Source: an uncultured Myxococcales bacterium
GTDB lineage: Bacteria; Myxococcota_A; Bradymonadia; UBA7976; VGTA01
Reading direction: 5' to 3'
DNA: 64,000 nucleotides
Assembly (NCBI GenBank): GCA_937146725.1
Contig: CAKZRU010000060.1
Coordinates: 80,498 to 144,497, forward strand
Below, in pieces: positions 28,723 to 38,098 of the stretch. The notes beneath the pieces are model-generated. The model made no database searches. It saw nothing but the letters and a program-made list of their open reading frames with translations, and was not told where the DNA came from. Made by a program: the position numbers and the translations under genes. Numbering within the stretch: position 1 is the stretch's first letter; each line of letters opens with the position of its first letter.

Positions 28723-31353
28723 TTATCCTTGTTGGAATACAAAAGGATATTTCACTTTTACGCTACCACCTTTGGGCTTAGGAAAGCGCATTTTTTTAAC
28801 GACCCCAAAAACACAGGATTTTAATTTAGCGTCTTTAATACTTGATAAGACCTGTTTAACACCCGCTACTTTTCCATTGGGTTTGATCACCCAAGCAATG
28901 GTTAATTTACCGCTTAAATTAGGAGATTTCATCAGTTGACGTTCATAACATGCTGAGATTCTCGCTTGATTTTTTTGAATCACCTTCAGGACTTCCGCCT
29001 TTGAAAGGTTTCCACCGCTGACCCGTGCTCTTGAACGTAGGACTTTGACGCGGCCTCGTACTTTGCGCTTGACTCTTTTGGCCTTGAGTTTACCGGCACT
29101 GCGAGAACCACTTAGACCACCAGAGGTATTAAGGCTTCCTCCGCTTCCATTTAGATTTAAAGAACCACCCGCTTCACCAAAGGCTGAACCAAGAGAAAGT
29201 CCGCTATTTGCGTCCGTACCTAAGGCTGCACTTACATCGCCTAAAGCAAGCTTACCCTCACCACCTTCAGACTTACCGGAAAGAAAGTCAGCCAGCGCAT
29301 CAACTGCAGCCTTGCCCTTACCAAAACGCTCTTTAGCAAGTTCACGTACAGCCTCTCGAATACGAGGAGGCTCAGGTTGGGGATTAGGTTCGGGTTGGTA
29401 AGTTTCCTCAGTCACTTCACTCACTTCTTCAAGTTCTTCCAGTTCTTCTTCCTCATCCTCTTTAAGGTCTTCTTGTTCTTCAATCTTTTGAGTCAGGATT
29501 TCTACAAACTTACTTGTGGTTACCACTCCGGTTTCTCTAAAGGTGTATGATTTAGAGCCATAAGCCATGATTAAAAGGGCCAAATGTAGGCCTGCCGCCA
29601 AAGCCAAGCACCAAAATAGGCTTGCTTCCCGACCCGGAATAGGAAGCTTGGGAACCCAAGGCGGTGGGAGCTGTTCAATCATTTGCAGCTTAAAGTAAAT
29701 CGCAAAGTCTCCACAATGCAACACACCTTGTCCACCCAAATTGATCATGGTCATTTGCGGGTCGGAGGCCTTTGACCAAGCTTGGCGTTGAGTCTTCAGA
29801 TCTGTATTAAACCAACCTTGTTGTTGTTGATGTGCATGAACCAATATTGATGAAGCACTCGGGGTAAATAAGGTCTTACACTCGCCAAATAATTCATTTG
29901 GCAAATGGACAAGGGCTTGATCACCAGAACCCACTGTGATGCTTTGAGTAAGTTCAAAGTCTTGTAATGATTGGACAGTATCAAGCCAAATGACTGCGAC
30001 TCTCAGTTTTAGTTTAGGGCCACTCTGTGGAGAAAGCTTAGCTTGTAATCGTGCTTCAAAATCATCTAAGCGTTGATCTACCTTTTCCAAGAAAGATCCC
30101 GAGTCCGCATGTTGTAACCTTTCAGCTTTCTTTTGCTTTTTTTGAGACTGGTGAGCATTGGAAACGGGGTTTACAGGCGTAGATTCAGTTTGAAGCTTGT
30201 TAACTTGAGGTTGCTTTTCTTCAGACAATATAGGTGAACTGTGGTCGGCACTAGAGGCAGAGTTTGATTCTGGTAACAGCACTTGAGTTTGAGCGTTAGG
30301 ATCAAAAGCTTGATCAAAAGCTTGATGATTGGTGAGTATACCACCCAAAGGTACTAAATGCTTCAGACTTTGTGCTTCGGCTTGCGTAAGCAACTGATTC
30401 CAAAGCTTTGCTTTTTCAGGAGCTAAGCGGGTTAACCAACGACTGAGCCCCTTAGAGTCAAGCGCATTGAGTTCGGAGCTTAATAACTTTTTGATTTGGG
30501 AGAGCAAAGTAGCCACATTGGCGGGAGGACTAACTAAAGCTTGAATCAGCCATTGGGCAAAGGGACTAGGTAAGCCTTGTACAGCCGCTTTTTGTAGGTC
30601 ACTTAACTCAGCTTCTGAGCCAAGTTCACTTGAATTCGGTAAGCGACCAAGCTCTTGATCTATAATACTTGGTTCACCGCCTAAACACTCCAAAAATATA
30701 TTGAGTAGAGCTCTGCAATCGGCAGAGGGTCCACGACCATATTTTTCAGCGCTTGGACTCAATTGAAAGACTTGTCCCATAAACCAATCACTCAGCACTA
30801 GGCCTCCTGACTGATTTAAGGCCGCTAGCCTTGAGTTTGGCTCTGGGTGGAGGTAACGAATTTGGATGGAATCACTCGAAAGGCCACCATGACTAAAGCC
30901 TAATGTATGAAGTGGCTCAAGCGCCAAAGCACTGCTGATAAGTATACCTAATGCAACCGGTACAGGTAATTGAGGCCAACCTCTTGATCTAGCAAGTTTT
31001 AAGATTTCTGATAAAGATTCTCCGGCGATCGCCTCTTGAATAATCAGAGGTCCATCAAGACTAAAGTCTTTAGGGATTGTGAGTCCTAAAGCATTTAATT
31101 GCTCAAGGCTAGAAGCTGAATAAGCTTCGCTATAAAAAACCTTTGGAAGTCGAGCATGTGCATAACTTTGTAGCTCTTGTCCCATGCTTAATATAGATTG
31201 AATAGCATAAGCCGGTAGTAAACGAGAGGGGTGCAGCTCGATCCACTGAGTAAAAGCTTGAGTAAATACCTGTTGATTCACTGTTTGCTGAGCATCAAAC
31301 TGCAAACTACGGCGAGTAGAAAGTTGTTCTGGTAGCGTATATCTATGAATCAT
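28723..31353 (-). CDS. Pseudokinase - FHA-like - TM - AgmX/PglI (TonB-like) protein
   Basis: An 876-aa membrane protein. Residues about 1-300 fold like a Ser/Thr kinase, but the catalytic HRD is replaced by SHGG (H155-G-G) and DFG by SDW (188-190), so it is a pseudokinase. A Ser/Gln-rich linker leads to an FHA-like region (about 447-560, SITVGSGDQALVHLPN). A single membrane helix (579-599) follows, then an acidic Glu-rich segment, a Pro stretch, a Gly/Ser-rich spacer and a basic region. The last ~100 residues match the AgmX/PglI C-terminal domain (ARISACYERQLMKSPNLSGKL, FPKPKGGSVKVKYPFVFQ), TonB-like and known from gliding-motility proteins. Topology places the kinase fold inside and the AgmX domain in the periplasm. 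Confidence 0.8.
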   Translation of the reverse strand: MIHRYTLPEQLSTRRSLQFDAQQTVNQQVFTQAFTQWIELHPSRLLPAYAIQSILSMGQELQSYAHARLPKVFYSEAYSASSLEQLNALGLTIPKDFSLDGPLIIQEAIAGESLSEILKLARSRGWPQLPVPVALGILISSALALEPLHTLGFSHGGLSSDSIQIRYLHPEPNSRLAALNQSGGLVLSDWFMGQVFQLSPSAEKYGRGPSADCRALLNIFLECLGGEPSIIDQELGRLPNSSELGSEAELSDLQKAAVQGLPSPFAQWLIQALVSPPANVATLLSQIKKLLSSELNALDSKGLSRWLTRLAPEKAKLWNQLLTQAEAQSLKHLVPLGGILTNHQAFDQAFDPNAQTQVLLPESNSASSADHSSPILSEEKQPQVNKLQTESTPVNPVSNAHQSQKKQKKAERLQHADSGSFLEKVDQRLDDFEARLQAKLSPQSGPKLKLRVAVIWLDTVQSLQDFELTQSITVGSGDQALVHLPNELFGECKTLFTPSASSILVHAHQQQQGWFNTDLKTQRQAWSKASDPQMTMINLGGQGVLHCGDFAIYFKLQMIEQLPPPWVPKLPIPGREASLFWCLALAAGLHLALLIMAYGSKSYTFRETGVVTTSKFVEILTQKIEEQEDLKEDEEEELEELEEVSEVTEETYQPEPNPQPEPPRIREAVRELAKERFGKGKAAVDALADFLSGKSEGGEGKLALGDVSAALGTDANSGLSLGSAFGEAGGSLNLNGSGGSLNTSGGLSGSRSAGKLKAKRVKRKVRGRVKVLRSRARVSGGNLSKAEVLKVIQKNQARISACYERQLMKSPNLSGKLTIAWVIKPNGKVAGVKQVLSSIKDAKLKSCVFGVVKKMRFPKPKGGSVKVKYPFVFQQG

Positions 31354-31361
31354 AAGAGAGA

Positions 31362-31874
31362 TTACTTTCGACCTCGACGTTTAGGCTGAGATTTGCGCTT
31401 TGATTTACGCCAAGCTCTACGAGACTTAGTGCTTGCTTTGCTTGTCGATTTTTTTTGGACCGGTGTATTTGCTTGTGTAGGCACTTCAGTAGCTGTGGTT
31501 TTCTGTCCGATTTCTAAGTGACCTTGTTTAGCCTTGTCCTTAAGCTTTTTGCCCAGTGCAGTATTTTGTGAAAACACCGGAGAGACAATCGCGCTGAGAT
31601 AGTCTCTTTTATACTTAAGTAAAGGTGGTAAGGAACGGGTTGCTCTTTGAAATAAGTAGACCGCACCTTCCGCACGCTGACCTTGGATGACACGGGCATC
31701 GAATTCCATCTCACTAGGTCGTTGGACTGTATCTTGCGCAAAGACTTGGGTGATAGACAGACTACTCAAGCCAATGATAGTGAAACTTAAAGCGATCTTC
31801 AGCCCAAACTTACTTTGCTTGGAATATCGGTACATTAAGGGGTGGGGCACAAGTCTGTACTGATTTTTATTCAT
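31362..31874 (-). CDS. Small exported basic protein linked to the AgmX gene
   Basis: A 170-aa protein with a basic N-terminus and a signal peptide ending near QVFA-QDTVQ. The core EMEFDARVIQGQRAEGAVYLFQRATR is the most distinctive stretch and resembles a conserved motif I associate with proteins encoded next to AgmX-like genes in myxobacteria. The tail after residue 120 is Lys/Arg/Ser-rich. The gene ends 8 nt before the pseudokinase/AgmX gene, so they are co-transcribed. Probably a periplasmic partner of the AgmX domain, by context only. Confidence 0.65.
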   Translation of the reverse strand: MNKNQYRLVPHPLMYRYSKQSKFGLKIALSFTIIGLSSLSITQVFAQDTVQRPSEMEFDARVIQGQRAEGAVYLFQRATRSLPPLLKYKRDYLSAIVSPVFSQNTALGKKLKDKAKQGHLEIGQKTTATEVPTQANTPVQKKSTSKASTKSRRAWRKSKRKSQPKRRGRK

Positions 31875-32013
31875 AAATACTCACTTAAAATCAACAATCA
31901 TTCTAATTTTGCTAAGTTGAGTTGAGTTTAAGTGAATGTAATGAATCTGTCGACCTTATCTCGACTAAGATTTAAAGAAAGATCACTTCTTTAGGCTCAT
32001 GACTTATATTGAA

Positions 32014-34590
32014 TCAAGCTAAACGTCGTCTAAATGAAGCCATGATGCCAAGTAAAAGAACAATGATGAGCGAAGTATGACCCTGTGCACCTTGGTCACA
32101 GGCAGCGCCGACTGATTCGGCTTCTTCGGTTTGCGCAGGCATACCAGCAAAGGATTCACTTGGGTCGATCCCCTCAAACATACCTTCACCTGCTGTCTCA
32201 GACATTGACATTCCACCTTCTGCTTCGCTCATATCCATTTCGTTCGGAGGCATGTAAGTATCTTCTTCGTTCCAAGTACGTGCACATTGTGGACCTGAAA
32301 TATCAGCAACGCAAGCTTGACCCGGAGGACAGATCACGCCTTCACATCCACTCCAAACACATTCACCATTGCGACAGCTTTCGCCATCAGCACACATCAC
32401 GTTTGCGCAAGGGTCATCTAGACACTCGCCCATATCGCAGGCTAATCCATTCGGGCAGTCCACACCACCGCAAGGATCATCAATACATAAACCATCAACA
32501 CAGCGGGTAAAGAGTGGACAACTTACTTGGGCGCAAGAAGGAATGCATTGTCCACCACGGCAGAATTCTCCGCTATCACAGACTACACCAGCGCAGGGGT
32601 CGGGAATACATTCTACACCATCACAAATGCTTCCAGCTTCACAGCCAACATTGACACAGGTATTAGGAACACACTCTCCTTCCCAACAACGGTCACCGGC
32701 GTTAGGGCATTCAATATCGGCACACAGGTCAACACAAATTGAATTCAGCTCATCACACACATCACCAGGACTACACTCAACACCTACACAAGCGGGGAGA
32801 CAAAGCATAATTTCACGATCACAGCGCTCACCGCTGGTAAAGCATTCATCGCCTGTGCAACGTTCACGACATTCACCCTCAAAGCATCCATAACCCTCAG
32901 GGCATAAGTCGCCATCATCTACTTGACCATTACAGTCGTTATCTAGACCGTCACATTGCTCAATGGCTTGATCTCCACAATAACCACAGGCATTTGCGAA
33001 GCCTTCATCAATCATTCCATCACAGTCATTGTCAATGGTGTCACAGGTCTCATCGATAGGATCACGGTTTGGTACACAAAGCACCTCACCGTTGATACAG
33101 CTTTCAACACCGCGAGCACAAATACCAGGTTGACCGGTGGCACATAGCTGATTGGCTGTTCCACCGTCCACATACCCTTCATCGACAATCGCATCACAGT
33201 CATTGTCGATGCCATCACACATATCGGGCATACCATCAGGTGTACAGACTAAGTCATCACATAAGTCACCGAATTCATCATTATCATCATTGATTTGGTC
33301 GGGGTTAGGTACATCAATACAGTTATCACAAGCATCACCAACACCATCCATATCCAAGTCGGCTTGGTCAGGGTTCGCAATAAGTGGACAGTTATCTTCA
33401 GAGGCGCACAAGCCGTCTTCATCTTCGTCAAGTAGGCATACACCGCCCAAGGACCGAAGTAAAATAAGTAGAGCATAAGCAGTGGGTTGTATTCCATTAC
33501 TCCAACAAGAGATACCACTTGTACACCAATTGCCACCATTTCCCTGATCTTCGGTTAAGAAGTAAGCATAGTCGAAGTACCAACGCGGAGATTCTTCGGG
33601 GAAGCCCACAGAAGCAGGATCTAAAACACCACCGATTTGATCCGAGTATGTCATACCCGCTTGGTTACCCACCGAAACTTCAAAAGCTTTAGCACTGGCC
33701 CACATATAGTAGTAATAGCTATTACCAGAGCCACCTCTATTTTGGTTGTTATATGTGTAACGGTCTCTGAGCCAATTTAAAGCAGACTGTACATTAGGAT
33801 CTTCAGGTGGACGACCGGCAAGTAAATAAGTCCAAGCGCCTGAAGCAGTCATTGCATGATTGTTGCTTTCTGCTCCTGAATAACCATGCCCACCATTCCC
33901 ATGCTTGGTACCATTGATAAAGCCGAGAGCATTAGGAAGACTATTGATTGAGCCGGGCAAGACAGTCTCGGCTGCATGTAAGCCTGCCATCGCAAACTGA
34001 GTGGTTGACATATCGGCGCGGGGGCTTCCATTATTATAGCCAAAACCGCCTCCGGAGCGATCTTGCAGTGTGCGTAAACTATTGACTCCGTTTTGAATCC
34101 CTTGAGTAACAGTAATGCTTGCGCCTACATTATCGACACCACCAGAATGCTTGTATGCGCTCAAGGCCATTAAACAAGCACCGGTATCGTAAGCTTCGGC
34201 ACTGCCACCAGTAAAACCTGCGATACTTTCAATGCAATAGCGAACCCCATTGCGAACCACTTCCTGGTCGGCAGGATTCATGTTTTGATAGCCTTGTGCT
34301 TGGGCATTCCAATCTGCACTGACTCGTTTTTCTAAAAAGCAAAGAATTGCTAAGCCGGTAGGCCTTCCCCAACCACCATTGGCATTTTGAGCATTTCTAA
34401 GATATTGCAAGCCTTGATCGATAGAAGCATTAACTCGCTCACCAAAAGGTGTCACTCGAGCAGAACTTATACTTGTAAAAAGAAGGCTTATAGCCATAGT
34501 ACAGATTAAGCCCAAGGTTAGCCTTTTTAAAGAGGCTTGAGCGACTGAAAAGCTCATAGAATATTGATTAAATAAACAGGTTTTAGCCAT
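32014..34590 (-). CDS. Surface protein: alpha/alpha-toroid domain, TSP3, MopE and Cys-rich repeats, C-terminal anchor
   Basis: About 858 aa from M15 of the open frame (ATG 34590, AGAGA 5 nt upstream). Signal peptide to about residue 45 (SISSA-RVTP). Residues about 48-390 show repeats of the prenyltransferase/squalene-cyclase type (IDQGLQYLRNAQNANGGWG, GVNSLRTLQDRSGGGFGYN), here exported and without the DxDD cyclase motif, so a binding toroid is more likely than a terpene enzyme. TSP3 repeats (DEDGLCASEDNCP, DMDGVGDACDNC), MopE motifs (MCDGIDNDCDAIVDE) and many Cys-rich CxxGExC modules follow. The end is a Met/Glu-rich linker, Ala-Cys-Asp-Gln, a hydrophobic helix and R-R-R. Divergent from its paralogue at 34754. 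Confidence 0.8.
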   Translation of the reverse strand: MAKTCLFNQYSMSFSVAQASLKRLTLGLICTMAISLLFTSISSARVTPFGERVNASIDQGLQYLRNAQNANGGWGRPTGLAILCFLEKRVSADWNAQAQGYQNMNPADQEVVRNGVRYCIESIAGFTGGSAEAYDTGACLMALSAYKHSGGVDNVGASITVTQGIQNGVNSLRTLQDRSGGGFGYNNGSPRADMSTTQFAMAGLHAAETVLPGSINSLPNALGFINGTKHGNGGHGYSGAESNNHAMTASGAWTYLLAGRPPEDPNVQSALNWLRDRYTYNNQNRGGSGNSYYYYMWASAKAFEVSVGNQAGMTYSDQIGGVLDPASVGFPEESPRWYFDYAYFLTEDQGNGGNWCTSGISCWSNGIQPTAYALLILLRSLGGVCLLDEDEDGLCASEDNCPLIANPDQADLDMDGVGDACDNCIDVPNPDQINDDNDEFGDLCDDLVCTPDGMPDMCDGIDNDCDAIVDEGYVDGGTANQLCATGQPGICARGVESCINGEVLCVPNRDPIDETCDTIDNDCDGMIDEGFANACGYCGDQAIEQCDGLDNDCNGQVDDGDLCPEGYGCFEGECRERCTGDECFTSGERCDREIMLCLPACVGVECSPGDVCDELNSICVDLCADIECPNAGDRCWEGECVPNTCVNVGCEAGSICDGVECIPDPCAGVVCDSGEFCRGGQCIPSCAQVSCPLFTRCVDGLCIDDPCGGVDCPNGLACDMGECLDDPCANVMCADGESCRNGECVWSGCEGVICPPGQACVADISGPQCARTWNEEDTYMPPNEMDMSEAEGGMSMSETAGEGMFEGIDPSESFAGMPAQTEEAESVGAACDQGAQGHTSLIIVLLLGIMASFRRRLA

Positions 34591-34753
34591 GGGGTTCTCT
34601 ATTTCTAAGGAGGAGTTAAGGCATGAAAACACATATTAATAATCTCATAAATGCAAATAAAATGCCAAATCAATATTAAGCAAGCTAGACGATTGAAGTT
34701 TCTATTGCTATATCAAGAGAGAATCTTTTCTTTGTGCTCTATGAGGAGCTTGT

Positions 34754-37312
34754 ATGCGACAAACTTATAAAAACGCTTTGGTTTTTCTTTTGGTCAGTCT
34801 TTTTTCTTTGGTGGTGTATGCTGACCCCGTGACGAGTAATACGACATTCACTACCGGTCCTAACTGTGACCAAAATGTCACAGGTGCTATGAGTATACAA
34901 GTGGACCAATTTGGGAGCTTTGGTTCATCTAGCTCTCGTGGAGATGCTGCTTCATTTGATCCGGCTGATGATCAACCGGATGTGGGCTCAAAAAGAACGG
35001 TGTATGAAAGCAAGCCATTTTTATGTGTTGATCGATCGGGGCAAAGAACAGGAGATTGGTTAGAAAAGGGTAGCTTATCGAGCCTAATTGTCAGTGCAGA
35101 TCGTACCGGTGATATCCTTACCAGTCAGTTTACTTATGAATCCATTCAGGTTGAGCATAGTAGTCGCTTTGAATGTAATCAGTTGGTTCAGTGCTGGCAG
35201 TTTACAAATCTGGGCGCACCTATCGATACCTTAGCGGTTACACCATATATTGATGGTGACTTATACTTTAATAATAATTTACAAGACTTTGGGGGAACAT
35301 CGGCCGGTATTCCCAAAACCATTTATGAATATGATGAGGGCTCAGATCCTCAGTCACCTACCACTCAACTTGCTTTGTTTGGTAATGACCCTAATGACCA
35401 GTATTTAACCGGCTGGGAAATCTCTGAGTTTTCTGAAAGCCGTACTCGTATTGCTAATGTTTCTAATGGCTGTCAGCCTTTGCGTGGTGGGATTGTAGAT
35501 GGTAACAATAATAGTACCGATTTAGATGGAGACTTGGTCACCGATACCGATTATGATGTGACCTTGGCCTTACGCTTTGATGCAGGGCCTTTGGGCACAA
35601 ATCAAACCAGTCCTGAGATTTGTTATACCATTCGTTGGGGCTATGCGCTTGCCTGTTCTGATGAGGATGAGGATGGGATTTGTATTCCGGATGATAATTG
35701 TCCGAGTGTACCTAATCCAGACCAAAGAGACAGTGATGGCGATGGCGCCGGTGATGCCTGTGATCTATGCCCAAACCAAGCAGATATGCTTAATGAACAA
35801 GGCTTAACTCTCGATAGTGATGGTGATGGCTTTGGTGATGCCTGTGATATTTGTCCAAATAACGCGGATCCGGAGCAAAGAGATACCGATAGAGATGGCT
35901 TTGGTGATGCTTGCGATACCTGTCCTAATGAGGCCGATCCAGAGCAAAGGGATACCGATCGTGATGGTGTAGGCGATGCTTGTGACAACTGTATGTTGGC
36001 AAATCCGGATCAGATCGATGAAAATGGGGATGGGATTGGAGATGTATGTTGCTCCGGTGGAAGTGAAGTCTGTAATGGGGTTGACGATGACTGTGATGGC
36101 AGTACAGATGAAGGGCTAAATCAAGGGAATCAAGCCTGTGCTACCGGTGAGGCGGGTGTGTGTGCACAAGGTATTATGAGTTGTAATGACGGTCAAATGA
36201 AGTGTGTACCAAGCATTCAAGCAAGTGAAGAATTGAATTGCGATGGGCGCGATGAGGACTGCGACGGACGCATTGATGAAGGTCTCCGCAATGAATGCTT
36301 AGTATGTCTCGATGATTCAGAGACAGCTGATGCATGCAATGGTGAAGATGATGATTGTGATCAACTCATCGATGAAAATGCCGAATGTGAGGATGGTCTT
36401 GCTTGTCGTGAAGGACGCTGTGTTGAACCCTGCTCAAATAATGAATGTTTTAACGGGCAAAGTTGTGTTGACGGCTTCTGTTTATCTTTATGCACCAATG
36501 TTGAATGCGGGCTCGGTGAAACATGTGATGAAGCCAATGGACTTTGTGTTTCCTTGTGCGAAATGCCATGTACAAACGGCGAAGTCTGTAACGAGCAAGG
36601 TATATGTGTATATAATGACTGCTTTGGGACCGGTTGTCCGGAGGGGCAAGTCTGCGGCTTTGATGGTCAATGTGAAAGTGATCCATGTCTTGAGATAGAC
36701 TGTGAAGCAAGTCAATTCTGTAGAGAAGGTAGCTGTGTTGACTCTTGTGCGCTCATTTCCTGTGCGCTTAATAGCGTCTGTGTAGATGGTGAATGCCAAG
36801 CGCTTCCTTGTTGGGATGAAAACCGGTCGGCCGGATGTGCCGAGAATGAACGCTGTGGTGAAGATGGACTATGTATTCCAGATGAATGCTCAATGGTGAA
36901 CTGTCCGGTAGGTTATGTTTGTCAAGAAGGCGTTTGTTCAGGAGATCCATGTAACCGAGTTTCCTGTCCTCAGAATCAAGAATGTCAAGTGATCAATGGT
37001 GAAGCTCAATGCGTGCTACTTTCTAGTGAGATTGAAGAACCTAACCCTAGCGAAGCGGGCTCTGAAGCCGGCATGGAAGCAGGCTCTGAAGCCGGCATGG
37101 AAGCTGGAAATGAGAGTGGCACAGAAATCAACGCCGGTTTTATGACACCCGTGCCAACTGCAGGCTCAATGATCAATAATGGCAACATGGATATGGATAG
37201 CTCTAGCACAGAGCCCGCCGGCTGTGATCAAGCATCAAAGCACTCAAATCTATTGTGGATGTTGATCTTGTTACTGATTGGACAGTTTCAACGGTCTAGG
37301 TTACGCGAGTAA
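34754..37312 (+). CDS. Cys-rich surface protein, paralogue of the 14966 gene product
   Basis: An 852-aa protein starting after GAGGAG at 5 nt. Signal peptide ends VVYA-DPVT. Residues about 30-310 match the N-terminal domain of the protein at 14966 (MSIQVDQFGSFGSS, AVTPYIDGDLYFN, RTRIANVSNGC, DYDVTLALRFDAGPL). It has more TSP3 repeats (DSDGDGAGDACDLCP, DTDRDGFGDACDTCP and others), three MopE motifs (EVCNGVDDDCDGSTD) and a run of Cys-rich modules. The linker near residues 770-790 is a repeated GSEAGMEA unit from a 24-bp DNA tandem repeat. The end is Ala-Gly-Cys-Asp-Gln, a hydrophobic helix and R-S-R-L-R, the same anchor type as its two relatives. Confidence 0.82.
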   Translation: MRQTYKNALVFLLVSLFSLVVYADPVTSNTTFTTGPNCDQNVTGAMSIQVDQFGSFGSSSSRGDAASFDPADDQPDVGSKRTVYESKPFLCVDRSGQRTGDWLEKGSLSSLIVSADRTGDILTSQFTYESIQVEHSSRFECNQLVQCWQFTNLGAPIDTLAVTPYIDGDLYFNNNLQDFGGTSAGIPKTIYEYDEGSDPQSPTTQLALFGNDPNDQYLTGWEISEFSESRTRIANVSNGCQPLRGGIVDGNNNSTDLDGDLVTDTDYDVTLALRFDAGPLGTNQTSPEICYTIRWGYALACSDEDEDGICIPDDNCPSVPNPDQRDSDGDGAGDACDLCPNQADMLNEQGLTLDSDGDGFGDACDICPNNADPEQRDTDRDGFGDACDTCPNEADPEQRDTDRDGVGDACDNCMLANPDQIDENGDGIGDVCCSGGSEVCNGVDDDCDGSTDEGLNQGNQACATGEAGVCAQGIMSCNDGQMKCVPSIQASEELNCDGRDEDCDGRIDEGLRNECLVCLDDSETADACNGEDDDCDQLIDENAECEDGLACREGRCVEPCSNNECFNGQSCVDGFCLSLCTNVECGLGETCDEANGLCVSLCEMPCTNGEVCNEQGICVYNDCFGTGCPEGQVCGFDGQCESDPCLEIDCEASQFCREGSCVDSCALISCALNSVCVDGECQALPCWDENRSAGCAENERCGEDGLCIPDECSMVNCPVGYVCQEGVCSGDPCNRVSCPQNQECQVINGEAQCVLLSSEIEEPNPSEAGSEAGMEAGSEAGMEAGNESGTEINAGFMTPVPTAGSMINNGNMDMDSSSTEPAGCDQASKHSNLLWMLILLLIGQFQRSRLRE

Positions 37313-37355
37313 GTCCAGGTCTGTACTGTGAGTTGACTCTCTATACTTTTGGGAG

Positions 37356-37385
37356 TTTTGCTCTTGTCACTTTTGCTCTTGTCAC
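37356..37385. repeat. 15-bp tandem duplication
   Basis: TTTTGCTCTTGTCAC is present twice in a row just after the surface protein gene. Confidence 0.9.
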
Positions 37386-37439
37386 TTTGGTACGAGCTGA
37401 CTAAGATTCGGCAATCCAAAAACATTGGGTAAAATAATA

Positions 37440-37523
37440 AAAGCCAAGCTCTTTCACCTCTGAGCGCTCACGTCTGTGTATATTTTAATCACAGAACGAT
37501 AACAAGGTAAGGAACTTGGCTTT
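37440..37523 (-). terminator. Long structured terminator candidate downstream of rpsT
   Basis: AAAGCCAAG (37440-37448) pairs with CTTGGCTTT (37515-37523). Inside, CTTT/AAGG and ACCT/AGGT pair, and the apical part has TCTGTG with CACAGA plus a GAGCGCTC palindrome. On the minus strand the structure is followed by a T-rich run (TTTTATTATTTT), 73 nt past the rpsT stop. This suits an intrinsic terminator. Its length and several stacked helices also allow a structured RNA. The convergent plus-strand gene lacks a T-run here. Confidence 0.45.
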
Positions 37524-37595
37524 AAGGCAATGCCTTTAGAAGCAGATTGTTATCTAAAGATTTTATTGCCTGCAGACAGTTAATCTTTAAAAGTC

Positions 37596-37856
37596 TTAAA
37601 GTGCGTTTACTGCCTTGGTGAGTCGGCTAATCTTACGAGCAGCTTGATTGCGGTGAATTACACCTTTGGTCACTGAAGCATTAAGGGCGTTCACTGCTTT
37701 TGGAAGCGCTTCGCGAGCTGCTTCAGCATTACCACCGTCGATCGCAGCACGAACAGCTTTGATGTAAGTACGAGTGGTTGACATGATGTGACGATTGCGG
37801 AGACGTCGTTTTTCATTTTGACGTACACGCTTTATGGCTGACTTATGATTTGGCAT
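37596..37856 (-). CDS. rpsT: 30S ribosomal protein S20
   Basis: An 86-aa primary 16S rRNA-binding protein. The sequence begins MPNHKSAIKRVRQNEKRR and is rich in Arg/Lys helices, as expected, with a conserved C-terminal GVIHRNQAARKISRLTKAV. The start is preceded by AGAGG at 7 nt. Monocistronic, with a likely terminator at 37440-37523. Confidence 0.97.
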   Translation of the reverse strand: MPNHKSAIKRVRQNEKRRLRNRHIMSTTRTYIKAVRAAIDGGNAEAAREALPKAVNALNASVTKGVIHRNQAARKISRLTKAVNAL

Positions 37857-38098
37857 AATAAAACCTCTGGCTAAAAGCCGACTGATAAACTTTAATGATT
37901 AAAGTAATTTGACGCGTTAAACCTACTTAGCGGTCAAGAGTTAGACAATGAGGAAACCCTCAAGAATCACCTAACTATCAAAAAAACAAAGGATTGCGCA
38001 AGTCGTTTGTTGAACAACTTTGGTAAATATTGGGTCTGTTTTATTGGTATAGTTGGTTTTGAAGTCTTAGATTTGAAGAAGTAATTACAGATAAAAGC

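Noticed and set aside
32369..32893. 174-codon plus-strand frame opposite the Cys-rich surface protein
   Set aside because: Antisense to Cys-rich repeats; the Ser/Pro/Gln/His repeats follow directly from the sense repeat codons.
32014..34590. Terpene cyclase assignment for the toroid N-terminus
   Set aside because: A signal peptide and the absence of a DxDD motif argue against a cytosolic cyclase.
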